NCBI GenBank assembly: GCA_022419385.1
Contig: JAJUBI010000001.1
Coordinates: forward strand, 4,278,001 to 4,342,000
From: Paraconiothyrium sp. Pb-2020
Taxonomy: Eukaryota > Ascomycota > Dothideomycetes > Pleosporales > Didymosphaeriaceae
Reading direction: 5' to 3'
Length of the DNA stretch: 64,000 nt
Below are positions 1 through 12,150 of the stretch, one piece after another; position 1 is the stretch's first letter, and the number at the start of each line of letters is the position of its first letter. The translations under genes and the position numbers were made by a program. Under the pieces are notes generated by a model that was not told the origin of the DNA, made no database searches, and saw only the letters and a program-made list of their open reading frames with translations.

Positions 1-991
1 ATCCGGTGCGTCACTCAAGCGGTCGCGATCAGGACCTAACATTCTGGTCGAACCGAAGCGGAGAAAGGTGTGAATGCGGATTGGTCGACGTGTACGAGAC
101 ATGAGCAGACCCTAGAACAACGGCGTTATATTATCAAACCTGCATAGCATCTGGGCATGGGTAAGATTGCATTGGGTGGCGTTTGAACAATATTGAAATT
201 AGGTAGGATCGGACATATACCATAGCAGAAATTCATCGACGTACGCTGCTGTTCAAGAGACCTTCGAATTATGTAAGCCGCGTGCAAGTCACGCGCCGGT
301 CAGATATCCATCCTGAGAACAAAGAGAGGAATCACAACCCTCGAAAGAACCACTATTGTAATACGTTCGGTCCTTTTGTACGGAAGGAACTTGCCGTGTG
401 GCACAACATTTGTATAATACGAGGGTAGGCGTGGCTTGCATGGAGTCGAATGCCCAGATCTGCAGGGGTTGTGACACTCACCCCCATGCCTCAGCAACGT
501 CTCAGCATGACAACCACGACCAAAATCAGCGTCGAACGCGACATCCTGCACTTCCAAAGCATGACGCACACGTAGTTGCCGCGTTCCCACCGGAAAGCCT
601 TAGGCCGGTTCCCTTCACACCCAATCGCAGCCTCAGAACCTCCTGATTGTGGCTTTTATGTGTCCCCACTGCTTCGAGGCTTACTCCAGAATGCTAAGAT
701 CTATCAGACCTGTGACAACTTAAGCTACCTTGTTGCGGCCTAACCGGCGATGCATATGATCTTCGGGAGCAACGCGGCCGTGGGGTTGGCAGGGCGATGC
801 ACAGCGCATGGTCGCGCATAGAGATATCTTAAGGATACGGCTTCAGCCTGAGTGTGATGTGTGTTACGAGTAACCTCGCCACCAAATTCGATCTTTCGTT
901 TCGTTAGCGCTCTGGAAGCTTGCTGCCAGCTGGTCTGGATAAAGTTGTCTAATCACTTCCGGTTCTGCTCGAAGGGAAGGAACTCGGTAAT
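1..991. other. No gene recognised at left edge
   Basis: The only open frames here are short (under 100 codons), overlap one another on both strands, and show no domain, signal peptide or convincing splice pattern. I see no tRNA, repeat or transposon signature. It could be promoter or UTR of the membrane-protein gene beginning at 992, plus the flank of a gene outside the window. Confidence 0.5.
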
Positions 992-1921
992 ATGGGGTCT
1001 CAAGTCATACTTAATATCTTGAGGGTATTGGTTGTGGTAATAGCGTTGGGTGTCGTGGGTGTGGGAGTGTGGAGTATGTTCATGGTTGATGTGTGCTTCG
1101 AGAGACAGCATGACTGACAAGAGCAACAGCGAAGTTCATCGTCAACGACATCGAAGTCCGCGGACTCGCCACATTGAACCGAGCCAATTTCGACTCGCAA
1201 GATGACAACTCCTTATGGGGCTCCTTCCTACGCACAGCAATCAACAACCAACTTCGAATCTGGATCGCCATTGCCGCCGTATGTCTCCTTCACTGCCAAT
1301 TCTCCGTACCCGACTAACAATTTCACCAGGGCGCTTTTAGCACCCTCGCTACCATACTCGTCATATTTTCTCTTAACATACAACGAATGCGCCTCCCCAC
1401 CCCCTTCCTCCTCCCTCTCGAGCTGCTCTCCTCCCTCAGCCTCGCGACCGCCTTCGGCTCCACGCTCTCTCTCTCCCTGAAATTCCCCCTACCATTCCCG
1501 ACTCTCGTTCTTCCAGCCGACCTCGCCTCCTTCGCCATACTTCTCCCCCTAAGCCGCGCGTACGCCATCGGCGCTGGAACAGGCATGTTTCTCTCTCACG
1601 ACAACGATTTCTTTCCTGATTCAGACGATCCACCGAGTGAGGGATAGTAAGGCATGTAGCTTCGAGCCGACGGCGAGTGCGTTGGGCATGGGACATGGAT
1701 ATCAGGTGCCTACGACGGATGGGACGCAGAGCGGTGATGAGGAGAAAGGTCTGGCGGAGGCGGGAGCGGAAATGGGGAGGAGGGAGAGCGTGCACAATGG
1801 CAATGGGAAGGCAAATGAGGCTGTGGTGAGCTGGCCGTTGGCGGTGGCGAAGAAAATGGAGGCTGCGAACATGACGTCTCATCGACCGCATCGGCCGTGG
1901 AGTGAAATGCCCAAGAGGTAG
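992..1921 (+). CDS. Small four-helix membrane protein, MARVEL-like
   Basis: Four-exon model: 992-1073, 1124-1278, 1330-1586, 1642-1921, giving 257 aa. Introns 1 and 2 start GTATGT; all three are 50-55 nt and phases match. Hydrophobic segments lie near residues 7-27, 72-92, 102-122 and 127-150. The N-terminus begins MGSQVILNILRVLVVVIALG and the hydrophilic, charged tail is probably cytosolic. This is the layout of fungal MARVEL-type membrane proteins, usually linked to membrane apposition or plasma-membrane domains, but I assign the family only by architecture. If intron 3 is retained, the protein ends at 1647 with a short alternative tail, so the C-terminus is the least certain part. No partner gene is evident nearby. 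Confidence 0.62.
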
Positions 1922-2519
1922 TGTCAAATGTAGAGTGGGAAGGTATGAATTGTGCACTACTTCTCCATAGTGGTGAGAAGGCTGCGCACTCAGAAGGACG
2001 ATTGCATTGAGAGTATGCGGTGAGTTCCTCTACGATCATGGACCAAAAGACCGTAGAGGTACCCACATACCGATAGCTTGATCAGTCAACTGAATAGAAG
2101 GTCAATCCAAGAAACTGGCACACGGTGGCTGTGCTGAGGAAAGCCTACGATTCGAAGAGAACGTCTGCTACAAAGACGGATAAGACATATAGCATACGAG
2201 CAAAACGTACCATGTTTGTTTCGCACACGAGCAGAAGTATGTATTGAGTCATATAGGACTCCGTAAAGTATTCCCTTGTTGAGCAGCACAAATAGAAGGA
2301 GTTTTGTATGAATACTTTGCCAATTACTATTGAGCCAACGTCCAATACTACTGTACAAGCCCACATCAGTTTCTCAGAGAAAAAGCGATGCGTGCCCAAG
2401 ACAATATCTACAGTTTTGAAACATCCACAAAACGTCGCAATGTAAACACACCGCCTGCCGAGCTTTTCAGTAGACACTAGTAAACTTTAAACACAAATCA
2501 TCTCTTTCGTTGAGATCGC
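1922..2519. other. Intergenic between convergent genes, nothing seen
   Basis: This is the shared 3' region of the membrane-protein gene and VTC4. It has only overlapping short frames without family features. Confidence 0.5.
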
Positions 2520-5060
2520 TCACCCCTTCAACCCTCCATTCCACCCACCAACCCCTAATCTAAATCCAAAGCTTATCGCCACAGCCGTAAAAAGCCCCAA
2601 GCAGAGCAGCGTCGGACCGACCTTATCGTGATACGTGACAGCCCTTCTTTTCTTAATCATGTTTACACGCCACAGATATAAGCCAGCCGAGTAGAGCAAG
2701 GCGCAGCACGCAATGATGGTGAAAGCCCACGCAGCCGCAAGCGCGAGGCCGTCGCCGAAATTGAGCAGTGTGGCGGCGATGGAGCCAAGGAGGATGCTGA
2801 ATTCGAGCCAGGAGAGGAAGGTGCGCTCGGTAGCAAGTTGGACTTTGGGCTCCACGCGGACGGGAACGTGGATGCCTGCTGACATTAGCATAATTTAGTT
2901 GGGTAAAGGGGCTGGGCTGACATACGCTTTCCTTTGGGAGCTTTGAAGTGCTTGACTTCTCCGGGCTGTTTCCAGCTGGGTACACCGAGCTGGAAGCCAC
3001 CCTCGCCGACCTCGGTCGCTCTAGGCCTTGGAATGATGGCGATCAGGCCGTTCAGTACCGTATTGCTGAGCTCCTTCGCCTTTTGCTTGACTACCAAAGA
3101 GTGATACTGCCAACCGCCCTTTTGCCGGGCTTCATCCAGCTCGTCCTCATCGTCGCTATCAGAGTCGTATATTGGGTGATCGCTGTTATAGAGCTGCTGT
3201 GCAGAGATACGCTCCTCCACATCCAGCGCGTTGGGACCATCGCCATTCCCGATTGTACCATAATCACGACGGCGTTCAAGATCATTTTGTTCCTGTATAT
3301 CACGCGCCTCGCGAAGTCTTTTGAGGTCTTCGTCATCCTGGGTGCCATCGGGTGCAGGTGGTAGGTCTGCGACTGCATCCTCATCATCGCTATCATCTTC
3401 CAGATTACCGCTAGTACTAATGTCGTTGCTGGCGCCAGGTCTTTCGATGCCAAACTTGTGGCTAACAGGTTTGCGAATGTCGATGTGCATCTGCGGTGCC
3501 CAGTACGGGAGGAGCTTAATGCGCTCGGGCTGGAGGACAGACGTTCCGTGAATGAACTTGGAGAACTTGGGCACGGCTTCGACAAGATGGGACGATGTTA
3601 GATCGCGAATCCATTGTGGTGGGTCTTGCCCGGCCTGGGTCTGGAGTTTGACCTCGAGGACAGCATAAGGGAAGAGCTCAACATCCTCCTTTGGAAGTTG
3701 TTTGAATGGCCAGTCAACGCCAATGTCCATTCGGCGCCAATTATCTCCAGCACGCTGGCGGCCATCTAAGTTGTCTTCGCGCGTCATGGCGAGCTCGGTA
3801 TCCAGCGATATGCGCACACGGGCATCGCCGGGAAGCTGGAAGGCAGTACGGTGGTAAAAGGAGCGGGTAACGGGCTCAAGTTTGCGGGTAAGGGCACGGT
3901 ATTGGATCTCTCTCGCCAGCTGTTCATCTGACGCAATGTCCTTCTCAGACCTCTTCTGTTCTTTGCGCTCTTTTTCGAAGATTTGTTCCGGGGTAAGCTC
4001 GCCACGAAGATAGGCGTTAACGTTCTTCTCTTTTAGCTTGAAGCGGGCCTTGACCGACTCCTCGCCTGTCCAGTCCTCTCGATGTGTCTTGCGCTCAATG
4101 AAGGCAGTCTCGGTAGACATGCCCCCGTACCAACGTATGCGGATGGCTTCGGCACCTTCGGTCTTCTTGAGACGGCCCTCATACAACTCCCATGTATCTG
4201 TGTTGTCGAAGTAGATAGAAGAGATAGCAGTGTCCTCCTCACTCCATGCTTTGCTGGCATTGAAAACCAATACAGGCAGGTGCTTCAGGATGATGAGCTT
4301 AAGCTCAAGCACGTTGTCCGGATGCACCCAGTACTTGGTCGTTTGGCGGACAAAGTTCTGCTGCTTGCCGCCAGCAGACGAATCGCCCTTTACGGGGTTG
4401 CCGCGTGTTCGGACGGTATCGTAGAGCTTAGAGAGCTTAACAACGTAAGCATCGTAGTTGTCCTGGTAGAAGGGCTTCTGCTTGAGACGAGTCGCGAAAA
4501 CGGGCTTGAGCGCTAGGCCGGTGACTTTCTGTGCATCGTCAGTTGAAGCTCTGTAATTATTGAATGTGTTTAATGACGCACATCGTGCTTCTTGATGATC
4601 TTCTGGAAGCCTGTGTAGTTCAACTGAGTGAACTTGGCCAGGTCGTGCACGTCGGCAATGATGTCGCTCAGGTCCTCCTCGAGCAGCTCGAAGTCCTCTT
4701 CGGACGGTGACTCCTCACCCGGCGCAAGGGTGTTGCTGTCGACCTTGCCCACGACATCATTGACTTCCTTCTCGGACGCAGCGATTCGGCGAATGATCTC
4801 TTCGGCCTTTACTTTCTGGAAGGTGTAGACCTTGTCAAGCTCGCCCTCCAATTGCTCTATGAAGCTCTGCTCCGTCTTGTGGTCCCAGGCGCGAGGTGAA
4901 CGCAGCGTCGCCTTGAGACCCTCATAGTCGATGTAATTGAAGACCCAATCGCGGTTCAGCGATTGCTTGAGCTGCTGGCCGAATCTGCAAGTGAGCGTCA
5001 GCCGAGTTACATCATACAGGCGCGAATATGCATGGGCGGGCCGGGTTGTACGCACCTCAT
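2520..5060 (-). CDS. VTC4: Vacuolar transporter chaperone 4, polyphosphate polymerase
   Basis: Exons (minus strand): 5056-5060, 4582-4984, 2926-4528, 2520-2878; 789 aa. The first exon is only ATGAG, spliced to give MRFGQQLKQSLN, the canonical start of an SPX domain. SPX occupies about residues 1-150 and senses inositol pyrophosphates. The catalytic tunnel domain follows (about 190-480), with the paired arginines of IRIRWYG, the lysine of FIERKTH and the glutamate of LEVKLQT, all typical substrate or metal ligands. An acidic, Ser/Asp-rich linker leads to a C-terminal DUF202 membrane domain (ATERTFLSW and three helices). The family makes polyphosphate from ATP and moves it into the vacuole as part of the VTC complex. 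Length fits filamentous fungal VTC4. Two CACGTGGG boxes upstream suggest phosphate-starvation control. Confidence 0.95.
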
Positions 5061-5964
5061 CCTGGGCGGGAGCAGGGGCAATTGCGTGCCGATGCGCCTT
5101 CGTAACGATTGAGAGGATGGTAAGAATGAAGGGTGAGCTATACAGAGAATCGACCAGGTCAAAAGATGTCTTCAACTCGAGGGTAGAACCCCCGCTCATG
5201 CATTTGCTTGGTGCAGGCTCTGGAAAGTGAGGGCTGGTCGTGGCCCAAGCTCCGCCAGGTCCCACTCGCTGGGGGTCTTCCAATGCAGGACGGGCCGCGT
5301 TAGTGACGAACGAGAACGGCCGAGCGACCCACGTGTATGTTCTCTACTCTCGCAATCGATCAGTTCTCCCGCAGCAAGATCCGCAACGTGCAGCAATCCA
5401 GCACCGGCTGTGGTGTCGTCACTGCACGCTGAAGGTCGCACTGCCCGCGGGAAACCAGTAAGATGTCGCTTTCCGCATGTGGCAATGGAGCACGTGGGTG
5501 TCCCTTGTCCACGGGCCAAACAATAATGGACGCCACGCAACATCCTCCCCAAGGGACAATGTTGCGAACGGCCTTTTCATACAAGAGGTACCAAAGCACA
5601 AGCACAGCCGTATGCTTCGACCATATCGTTTATTCGTCCGTCCGTATTTCAAAGCAGAATGAGCCCTCTCCGCAAATCCGCAAGGCTGTCCGCAGCCCCT
5701 CCGCAATCACCAATGCATCATCATAATCGTGCTATATGTGTACAGACTACGTCGCACGGGCAGCTATCTGAGGAGGTGTAGCTGAGAATCTCATCAGTGC
5801 TCCGCAATGTTCTCCGCAACTCTTTGTAATGCATCCAAGCTGTAGAAACGCATATATACCGTCCTGTCGATGCTCTACACAATATCAAACAGACTGCGAC
5901 CTTTTTTATCCATCCCTCACGAAGCCTCGCACTTACAGTCCTCTCTTGTCTCATTCAATTCGCT
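5061..5964. promoter_or_regulatory. Divergent promoter region of VTC4 and the Gal80-like gene
   Basis: This 904 bp gap lies between two divergently transcribed genes. CACGTGGG occurs on the minus strand at 5328-5335 and on the plus strand at 5491-5498, 268 and 431 bp upstream of the VTC4 start. This octamer is the high-affinity form of the basic helix-loop-helix PHO regulator site (Pho4 in yeast, NUC-1 in Neurospora). Several TCCGCAA-like words recur between 5665 and 5820; their meaning is unknown. The sites are seen directly; regulation by a PHO factor is inference. Confidence 0.6.
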
Positions 5965-7124
5965 ATGGCACCCGTCAAAATCGGCTTCATCGGCCTCTCC
6001 TCCACCCAATCCTGGGCTGTCTGGGCACACCTCCCTTACCTAAAAGCCTCCTCCAAGTACCAAATTGTTGCTCTCTGTAACTCTTCCGTCGATTCTGCAA
6101 AAAAAGCGATTGAGACCCATGGCCTTCCCTCCTCCACGAAGGCCTACGGCTCCCCTTCAGACCTAGCAGCCGACCCAGACGTCGAGTTAGTCGTCTGCTC
6201 CACCCGCGTGGACAAACATTATGACTGTCTTCTCCCCGCGCTCAAGGCCGGCAAAGACGTCTTTTGCGAATGGCCGCTCGCGAGTAACGCCAAGCAAGCC
6301 GAGGACATGCTTGCTTTGGCACGCGAGAAGGGCGTGAAGACGCTCGTAGGACTGCAGGCTGGTGTTAGTCCTGTGCTACTAAAGATCAAGAGTGTGATTG
6401 AGGAAGGGAGGATTGGCAGGGTGGTGAGTAGCATGTTTCATGGCACGCCGAAATTTTTTGGGGAGAGCGAGTGGGAGGGAAATGCGTATCAGCAGGACAG
6501 GAGTGTTGGGGGTAACATGGTTAGCATCTATGGGATGCATTGTAAGCTCAAGGGTCATTGATAGATGGTTGGGTGTGGCACTGACTTTGAGCAGCACTTG
6601 AAGCTATTCAGGTAGTGCTGGGTCCGCTGAAGGATTACAACCCATTACTGGCCGTGCACTTCCCGACTGTCCAGCTTACCGACCACACTGGCGCCCCAAC
6701 CACGACTGTTCCGCGTACCTCCCACGACCACTTCTTCCTCAATGGCACGTTCAACACCGGCGCCACGCTCTCGTATTCTCTTCGCGGCGGGCCTGCTTTC
6801 GACGATACATCTGGCGCCTTCTGGCGCATCTATGGCACTAAAGGCGCTATTCAGGTTACGGGTCCAGACTCGTATCTTCAGATTGCTGACGACAACGTAA
6901 AGACTGTATTGTTTGAGTACGGAAAGGAGGGGCTGGAGGAAGTCTACCCTGAGAAGGACGAGTGGTGCGCCGAACAGTTTTCGCTTTACTCTAAGAACAT
7001 TGCGAGGTTGTACGAGGGATTCGCGCACGGAAATGGTGTCAGCGAAGGAGTGCTGGGCTGGGAAGACGCCGTGAACAGACATGTCACAGTTGAAGAGATC
7101 TACAAGAAAGCAAATGTACAGTAA
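5965..7124 (+). CDS. Gfo/Idh/MocA-family oxidoreductase, Gal80-like
   Basis: Two exons, 5965-6541 and 6595-7124, joined across a 53 nt intron to give 368 aa. The N-terminal Rossmann domain starts VKIGFIGLSS, contains the HLPYLKASSKYQIVALCNSS block and the CEWPLA motif (EWP in place of the EKP common in the family). The C-terminal half is the alpha/beta oxidoreductase domain ending near a VNRHVTVEEIY motif. Closest type by memory is the fungal Gal80-like branch, which includes both transcriptional co-repressors and NAD(P)-dependent sugar dehydrogenases; the sequence alone does not say which. It is transcribed away from VTC4, with no metabolic neighbour to specify its substrate. Confidence 0.85.
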
Positions 7125-7757
7125 TGAGAGGTATCTATTCTCACGAAGTACAATAATTGTAGCGAGAGACCTCAGTTACTCACATCTCTATCATCTCTTA
7201 TCGAACAGGCTCATATCTGCACCGTTGGCCTTGCCTCCCGTCATTAATATATGCCAATTTTCTTTGTAAATTCTAGATGTTACCTTTCTGGTTTAATGAC
7301 GGGGTTTTCCCCCGGGAGTGACGATCAGGACGTTGGCGTGGCTGCAATATGAGATTACCGTCTAGATGACAAGCCAGGTGCCGGAATCTATGTGTGGATT
7401 CTACTATTTTCTCGGCAGTAAATGCACACGGACGGCGTTCACAGACTGATAGCGTAGACCTCAATCTTCTGACCTGACCACTCAGGTATTGTTTCGTACG
7501 TTGTATCTTAGCCTGGGGCACAAAGTTTGGAACGGCCGGTGAAAATGAGCATGAGTCATAGTCGGTGACATTCGAAGCGCCTGATAAGTTTCTACATCAT
7601 AAAGAAAAGAATTCGTAATGACCTCAGTTAAAATTTCAGCCCACTTTACTCCTACACAAACTTTTGCCCAATCCATACTTCTACTTAGGGCATGCTTCCG
7701 CGGTGCGGTCGTCGCCGCCATATCTTTTAAGGCAAGCCACATTTCCATAACGCTACT
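7125..7757. other. Intergenic between convergent genes, nothing seen
   Basis: The gap separates the 3' ends of the oxidoreductase gene and OST1. It contains no coherent coding frame, RNA gene or repeat that I can recognise. Confidence 0.5.
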
Positions 7758-9299
7758 TCAAGCCTTCTTGGACTTTCCGATGCTCGTGTCAATGCTGCCC
7801 AAGACCCAGGTCGTAACGAAAACGGCGAACATGCCGAGAGTAATGACGATCGGCTTCCTGTAACCCGCAGTCCACGGGTAGTCATACGTTACAATCAAAT
7901 CCCGCTCCCTAAACTCGTCCATGATATTGATGGCGTGCAATTCCAGAGTAGACCTGCCCAACGTGTCCATGAAAGTCTTGTGGATGCTCGTCTTGCTATC
8001 CACTAGCGGCACGGTAGTGGAGTATTTGACGTTGGTGGCGCCCTCTGGGAGAATGACGCGAAGATGCACCTTTGCGTATTGAATACCTTCAGGAAGGCGG
8101 GGACCCTCCAGGAAAGGGACCTTCAATACATAGGTGTCGCCCTTGCTAAGCTTGCGCAAGTAAGTGCTGAGGTCGGCATTCCAGCCAACCCGGAAGCTGT
8201 ACTTCCAGCCTCCAAAAACAGGGTAGCGAGGCTTCAATTCCAACAGGTTCTCCTTCTTGCCGGGTCGGAAGCGTGAGGTGGACACGTTGCCGATGTCGTC
8301 GGTGAAATATGCATCCACGGCGCCGGGCTGCAAGGGAAGGTTGAGCCCCTTCAACGCGGAAGAAGCAGGGTTCAGATACTGAGTCTTCTGCCACTCTACG
8401 CGGGAGAAGTGGTTCTTAAGCTCGGCACCCTGATTGGTGAGCCAATAACGCTCCTCCGAGGCCAGGTTGCCACCCCAGTGCGATACCTCAAGATCACGCT
8501 CTAGAAGCGAAGCATGGGTTATTGGCTTCGTAAATTCATAGCGTACACTAACGTCTTGCTCAGCACCAGCTGGGACATCATTATACGGGCCGTATGTGAA
8601 GGTCGAGCCCTGCTTCTGCGGGTCCGCTTTCTTCTCGGCATTAAGGTCGGCGGGAAGGGTCGTGTAGTCGGGAACGTCACCACTGGGGAACTTCAGCTTC
8701 GTCTTCTGCTTCTCGGTGACGTAGGCGGATGGCGTATAAGCGCTGAAGGTGTATTGAACGTATTGCTTCTCGGATTGACCTATCTTCGCAGGGACCGGCG
8801 CGAGCGCAGAGAGGACGGAGTACGATATGCTGAGGGTCTGTTGCTCCTTGGGCGCGAGGGGAGTAGGGAGGTGGATCAAATAGAACTCGGTCGAACTGTG
8901 GCTCGTATCAGCGCAATCCAAGCTTCAACAATTCTTTGCGCCCTACCTCTGGGTATCAAGCCCAACGACCTCTACCTTGAAGAAGCCTTTATCTGCATCC
9001 TTCTTGTCCTTGACCTCTAACCCGCCTACTCTCGAGATCAAGCTTGTTTCGAAGGGCAGGTAGTATTCTGATTGCGGCTTGGAATCAATGTTTTCTATGA
9101 TCACGTTGATCGTTTCTCTCGGGTACGACTTGTCCAGGTTCGTGTTGCGGACCAAGTTGACATTCTTGAAGACCTGCGGTGGCTTGAATGTGCTGGGGAG
9201 CACCTGCCTCGACAGCAACGGCTGCGAGTGGTTCAATTCGGCGCAGGCGAAGCTCGAAAGTGCTGCTAGGCAGCTCGAAAATAGGGCGAGTGACCTCAT
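7758..9299 (-). CDS. OST1: Oligosaccharyltransferase subunit OST1 (ribophorin I)
   Basis: Exons 8947-9299 and 7758-8895 with a 51 nt intron; 496 aa. ATG at 9299 starts a clear signal peptide (MRSLALFSSCLAALSSFACA). The long luminal part has the ribophorin I pattern, including the conserved EVSHWGGNLASEERYWL block near the middle and FLEGPRLPEGIQYAKVHLR further on. One transmembrane helix (VITLGMFAVFVTTWVLG) precedes a short basic cytosolic tail ending KSKKA. OST1 is a subunit of the ER complex that transfers Glc3Man9GlcNAc2 to Asn-X-Ser/Thr sites. It lies head to head with the pseudouridine gene, 326 bp apart. Confidence 0.95.
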
Positions 9300-9625
9300 G
9301 TTGGGTAGCAATCAAGTTACCCAAGCATAGGTGAGGTGATGTTGGAATTGGGGATTTCGTGGAGCTTGCGCGGCGCTGGAGCTCCAGGAACGTGGCATCT
9401 TACGCCGGACGTGCCTTCCGCTCCGCGTGGGTCGCGCTTTCCCTGTTTGGCCAAGACCTCCGCCCCGCCATGAGCTCCCCAAGCTTCGCTCCGCGCCGAA
9501 GGTCTGCACGGTCTGACACAGATAAGACATTGAACGAGGCAATTGGCAATTGTTCATTGGAGCTATCTTTCCAGTTGTCTTGTGTCAGTGTCCGTTGCGA
9601 AGCCAGTGCGCACTGCAAGAACGCG

Positions 9626-12150
9626 ATGCGCCCTATCATGAAAGCTGCCTACCGGGCGCGCCTTTCGCCAGCCAACAGAGCCACATTCACAGGCCAAGGA
9701 AGACGTTATCTCACCAACAATGGCTTCTTCCGGGTGTCGGAGGAGGTAAGAGAAGCTCTTCACTCTAAGAAACCTGTCGTTGCGCTCGAAACAACAATAT
9801 ATACTCATGGTACGTTAAAGATAATGTGCCTTGGTTGTAGTCATGAACTGATGCTTGCGTAGGATTCCCTTATCCCGAAAACGTAGCTCTGGCGTCCCTC
9901 CTCGAAAGCGTTGTGCGTGTAAATGGCGGCGTTCCCGCGACTATAGGCATTTTAGATGGAGTCGCACGCGTGGGTATGGACCCAGAGGAATTGATAAAGC
10001 TCACAGAGTCAGCGGGGCGGTCCACAACATTGAAGCTATCGAGAAGAGACCTGAGCTATGTCGGCGGGCAGCGATTGGTGGGAAAGAATTATAACGGGGG
10101 GACCACGATCTCAGCAACCATGTTGCTGGCACACTTGGCCGGCATCAAAATATTCGGTACCGGTGGCCTCGGTGGAGTGCATCGCGGGGCTGAGTCAAGC
10201 ATGGACATATCCGCAGATCTGACAGAACTTGGCAGGACACCAGTTACTGTAGTTTCTAGCGGATGCAAGAGCTTTCTTGACATACCCAGAACATTGGAAT
10301 ACCTCGAGACAGAAGGCGCCTACGTCGGCACATTCGCTGATGGGCGCAAGGGTAATGTAGATTTCCCTGCATTCTGGTCGAGAGACAGTGGCGTGAAGAG
10401 TCCTACAACGGTGGAGAACGAGATTGAGGCTGCTGCGATAATTCGTACGTTTTCCCTACTCTTCCATAGATCTTATAGCTCACTAAAGACAGATGCGCAA
10501 CACTCTCTGAACATCTCTTCCGGACTCCTATTTGCGAACCCAGTACCCGCAGAGAGTGCTATTCCAAAGGAGACAATGGACACTGTCATTGAAGAGGCCA
10601 TACGCCAGGCTAATGCGTCGGGAATCACCGGCAAAGACAATACGCCTTACGTCCTAGCGAAGATCAAGGAATTGACCAAGGGTGCAAGCATAACCGCAAA
10701 CAGGGCGCTTATAGAGTCTAACGTGAGACGTGCCGCAATCGTAGCTCGAGAACTTGCAATACTTGAATCAAAGCAAGACAACGCCCAAGGGTGAGCGCCC
10801 TATCTTGCCGCTCAATTACAAACCTTAGTGCTGATGTAGGTATGTAGACGCACTTCATCAGGCTTCAATCCAGTCTTATCTACCCCTGTGTCGTCCGCAG
10901 CAGAAAGCCGTGCAAGTAATGCATCAACACCACCCTCGGCACCCGTTACTACCCCATCGCCAATAACCTCGCAGGCTGTTGATGTCGTAGTAGCAGGTGC
11001 TCTAGCAGTAGACTTTTCCTGTGACTACACCCCCTTACCCAACAACCCACTTAATCAAATTGAGCCTGCATTGCATACGTCAAACCCTGCCGTGGTCAAC
11101 CAGACTTTAGGGGGAGTGGCTCACAACATCGCGAAAGCAGCGCACCTACTTGGTGCTGCAGTTCAACTTCGCAGCGCTGTCGGCGATGATCTCACCGGGC
11201 GGGCAGCTATCAGCCAACTCGAAGACGAGGGCATGTCCACTACCGGCATTCACACCCTTCCAAAGCCTGCACGCACCGCTCAGTACGTTGCCATTAACAA
11301 TGCGAACAAGGACCTTACACTCGCTATGGCTGATATGAAGATACTCGAAGACATACAACAATCTCAATTGACGGATATGCTACGTATCCATTCGGAGTCT
11401 CCACCACTAGAAGTCCTTGTAGCGGACGCGAACTGGGACTCCGCATCCCTCCAAAAGTGGCTGGACATAGGCAAGGCCTCGCCACATACAACCACCATCT
11501 TCGAGCCCGTCTCCACTGCTAAATCCCCTCGCATCTTCCCTCCCACACCCAACCAGGACAAGACCATCTACCCACTCGTCGACATCATAACGCCGAACGA
11601 GCTCGAGCTCCAAGCCTTACACTTGCATGCTTACAGCCTCGAGTTGTTTGACTCACCAGAATGGTTCACGACCATCGACGCCCTGGGTATTCCGTCTTCC
11701 GGCCTAGACGTCCCGCTAGCCCACACCACAACACGTGCCCTCGTAGACGCTGGCATTCCTCAACAAAGTATCAAACTTCTCCCCTTCTTTCCTACCATCC
11801 TGACCAAGCTTGGTCCGCAAGGTGTTCTCCTGACGCAACTGCTCAAAGCGGATGACCCGGTGCTCAGTTCGGCTGATGAGGCGCAGTACGTCCTCTCGCG
11901 TTGTAAAAATGGCGATCAAAACGTTGGAGGTCTGTACATGAGATTGTATCCTACGAAGGTGTTAGAGGCGGAGGAAGTAGTCAGTGTGAACGGGTGTGGA
12001 GACACGTTCGTCGGGGCGTTAGCGGTAGGATTGGCGAAGAAGAAGCGGGTACAAGACTGTGTTGGGCTGGCGCAGAGAGCTGCGGGTTTGACGCTGAGGA
12101 GCAGGGAGAGTGTTAGCCCTGAATTGAAGGAATTGCGTGGGGAGATATAG
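9626..12150 (+). CDS. Fused pseudouridine-5'-phosphate glycosidase and PfkB-type kinase
   Basis: Four exons: 9626-9809, 9863-10444, 10493-10790, 10848-12150; 788 aa. The basic N-terminus (MRPIMKAAYRARL...) looks like a mitochondrial presequence; a second in-frame ATG is at 9638. Residues about 38-350 are an IndA/PsuG-type glycosidase (ALETTIYTHG, NGGVPATIG, FGTGGLGGVHRG, SSGCKSFLDI). After a Ser/Thr/Pro-rich linker, residues about 385-780 form a PfkB ribokinase-like kinase (VVVAGALAVDFSCDY, QTLGGVAHNIAKA, and the catalytic NGCGDTFVGA). The family pairs phosphorylation of pseudouridine with C-glycosidic cleavage to uracil and ribose 5-phosphate, so one polypeptide probably performs the whole catabolic route. 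The last intron uses a downstream AG (10847); an upstream AG at 10839 breaks the frame. Confidence 0.93.

Noticed and set aside
1436..1957. 173-codon minus-strand frame over the MARVEL-like gene
   Set aside because: Arg/His-rich shadow of the plus-strand exons, which have proper introns and helices.
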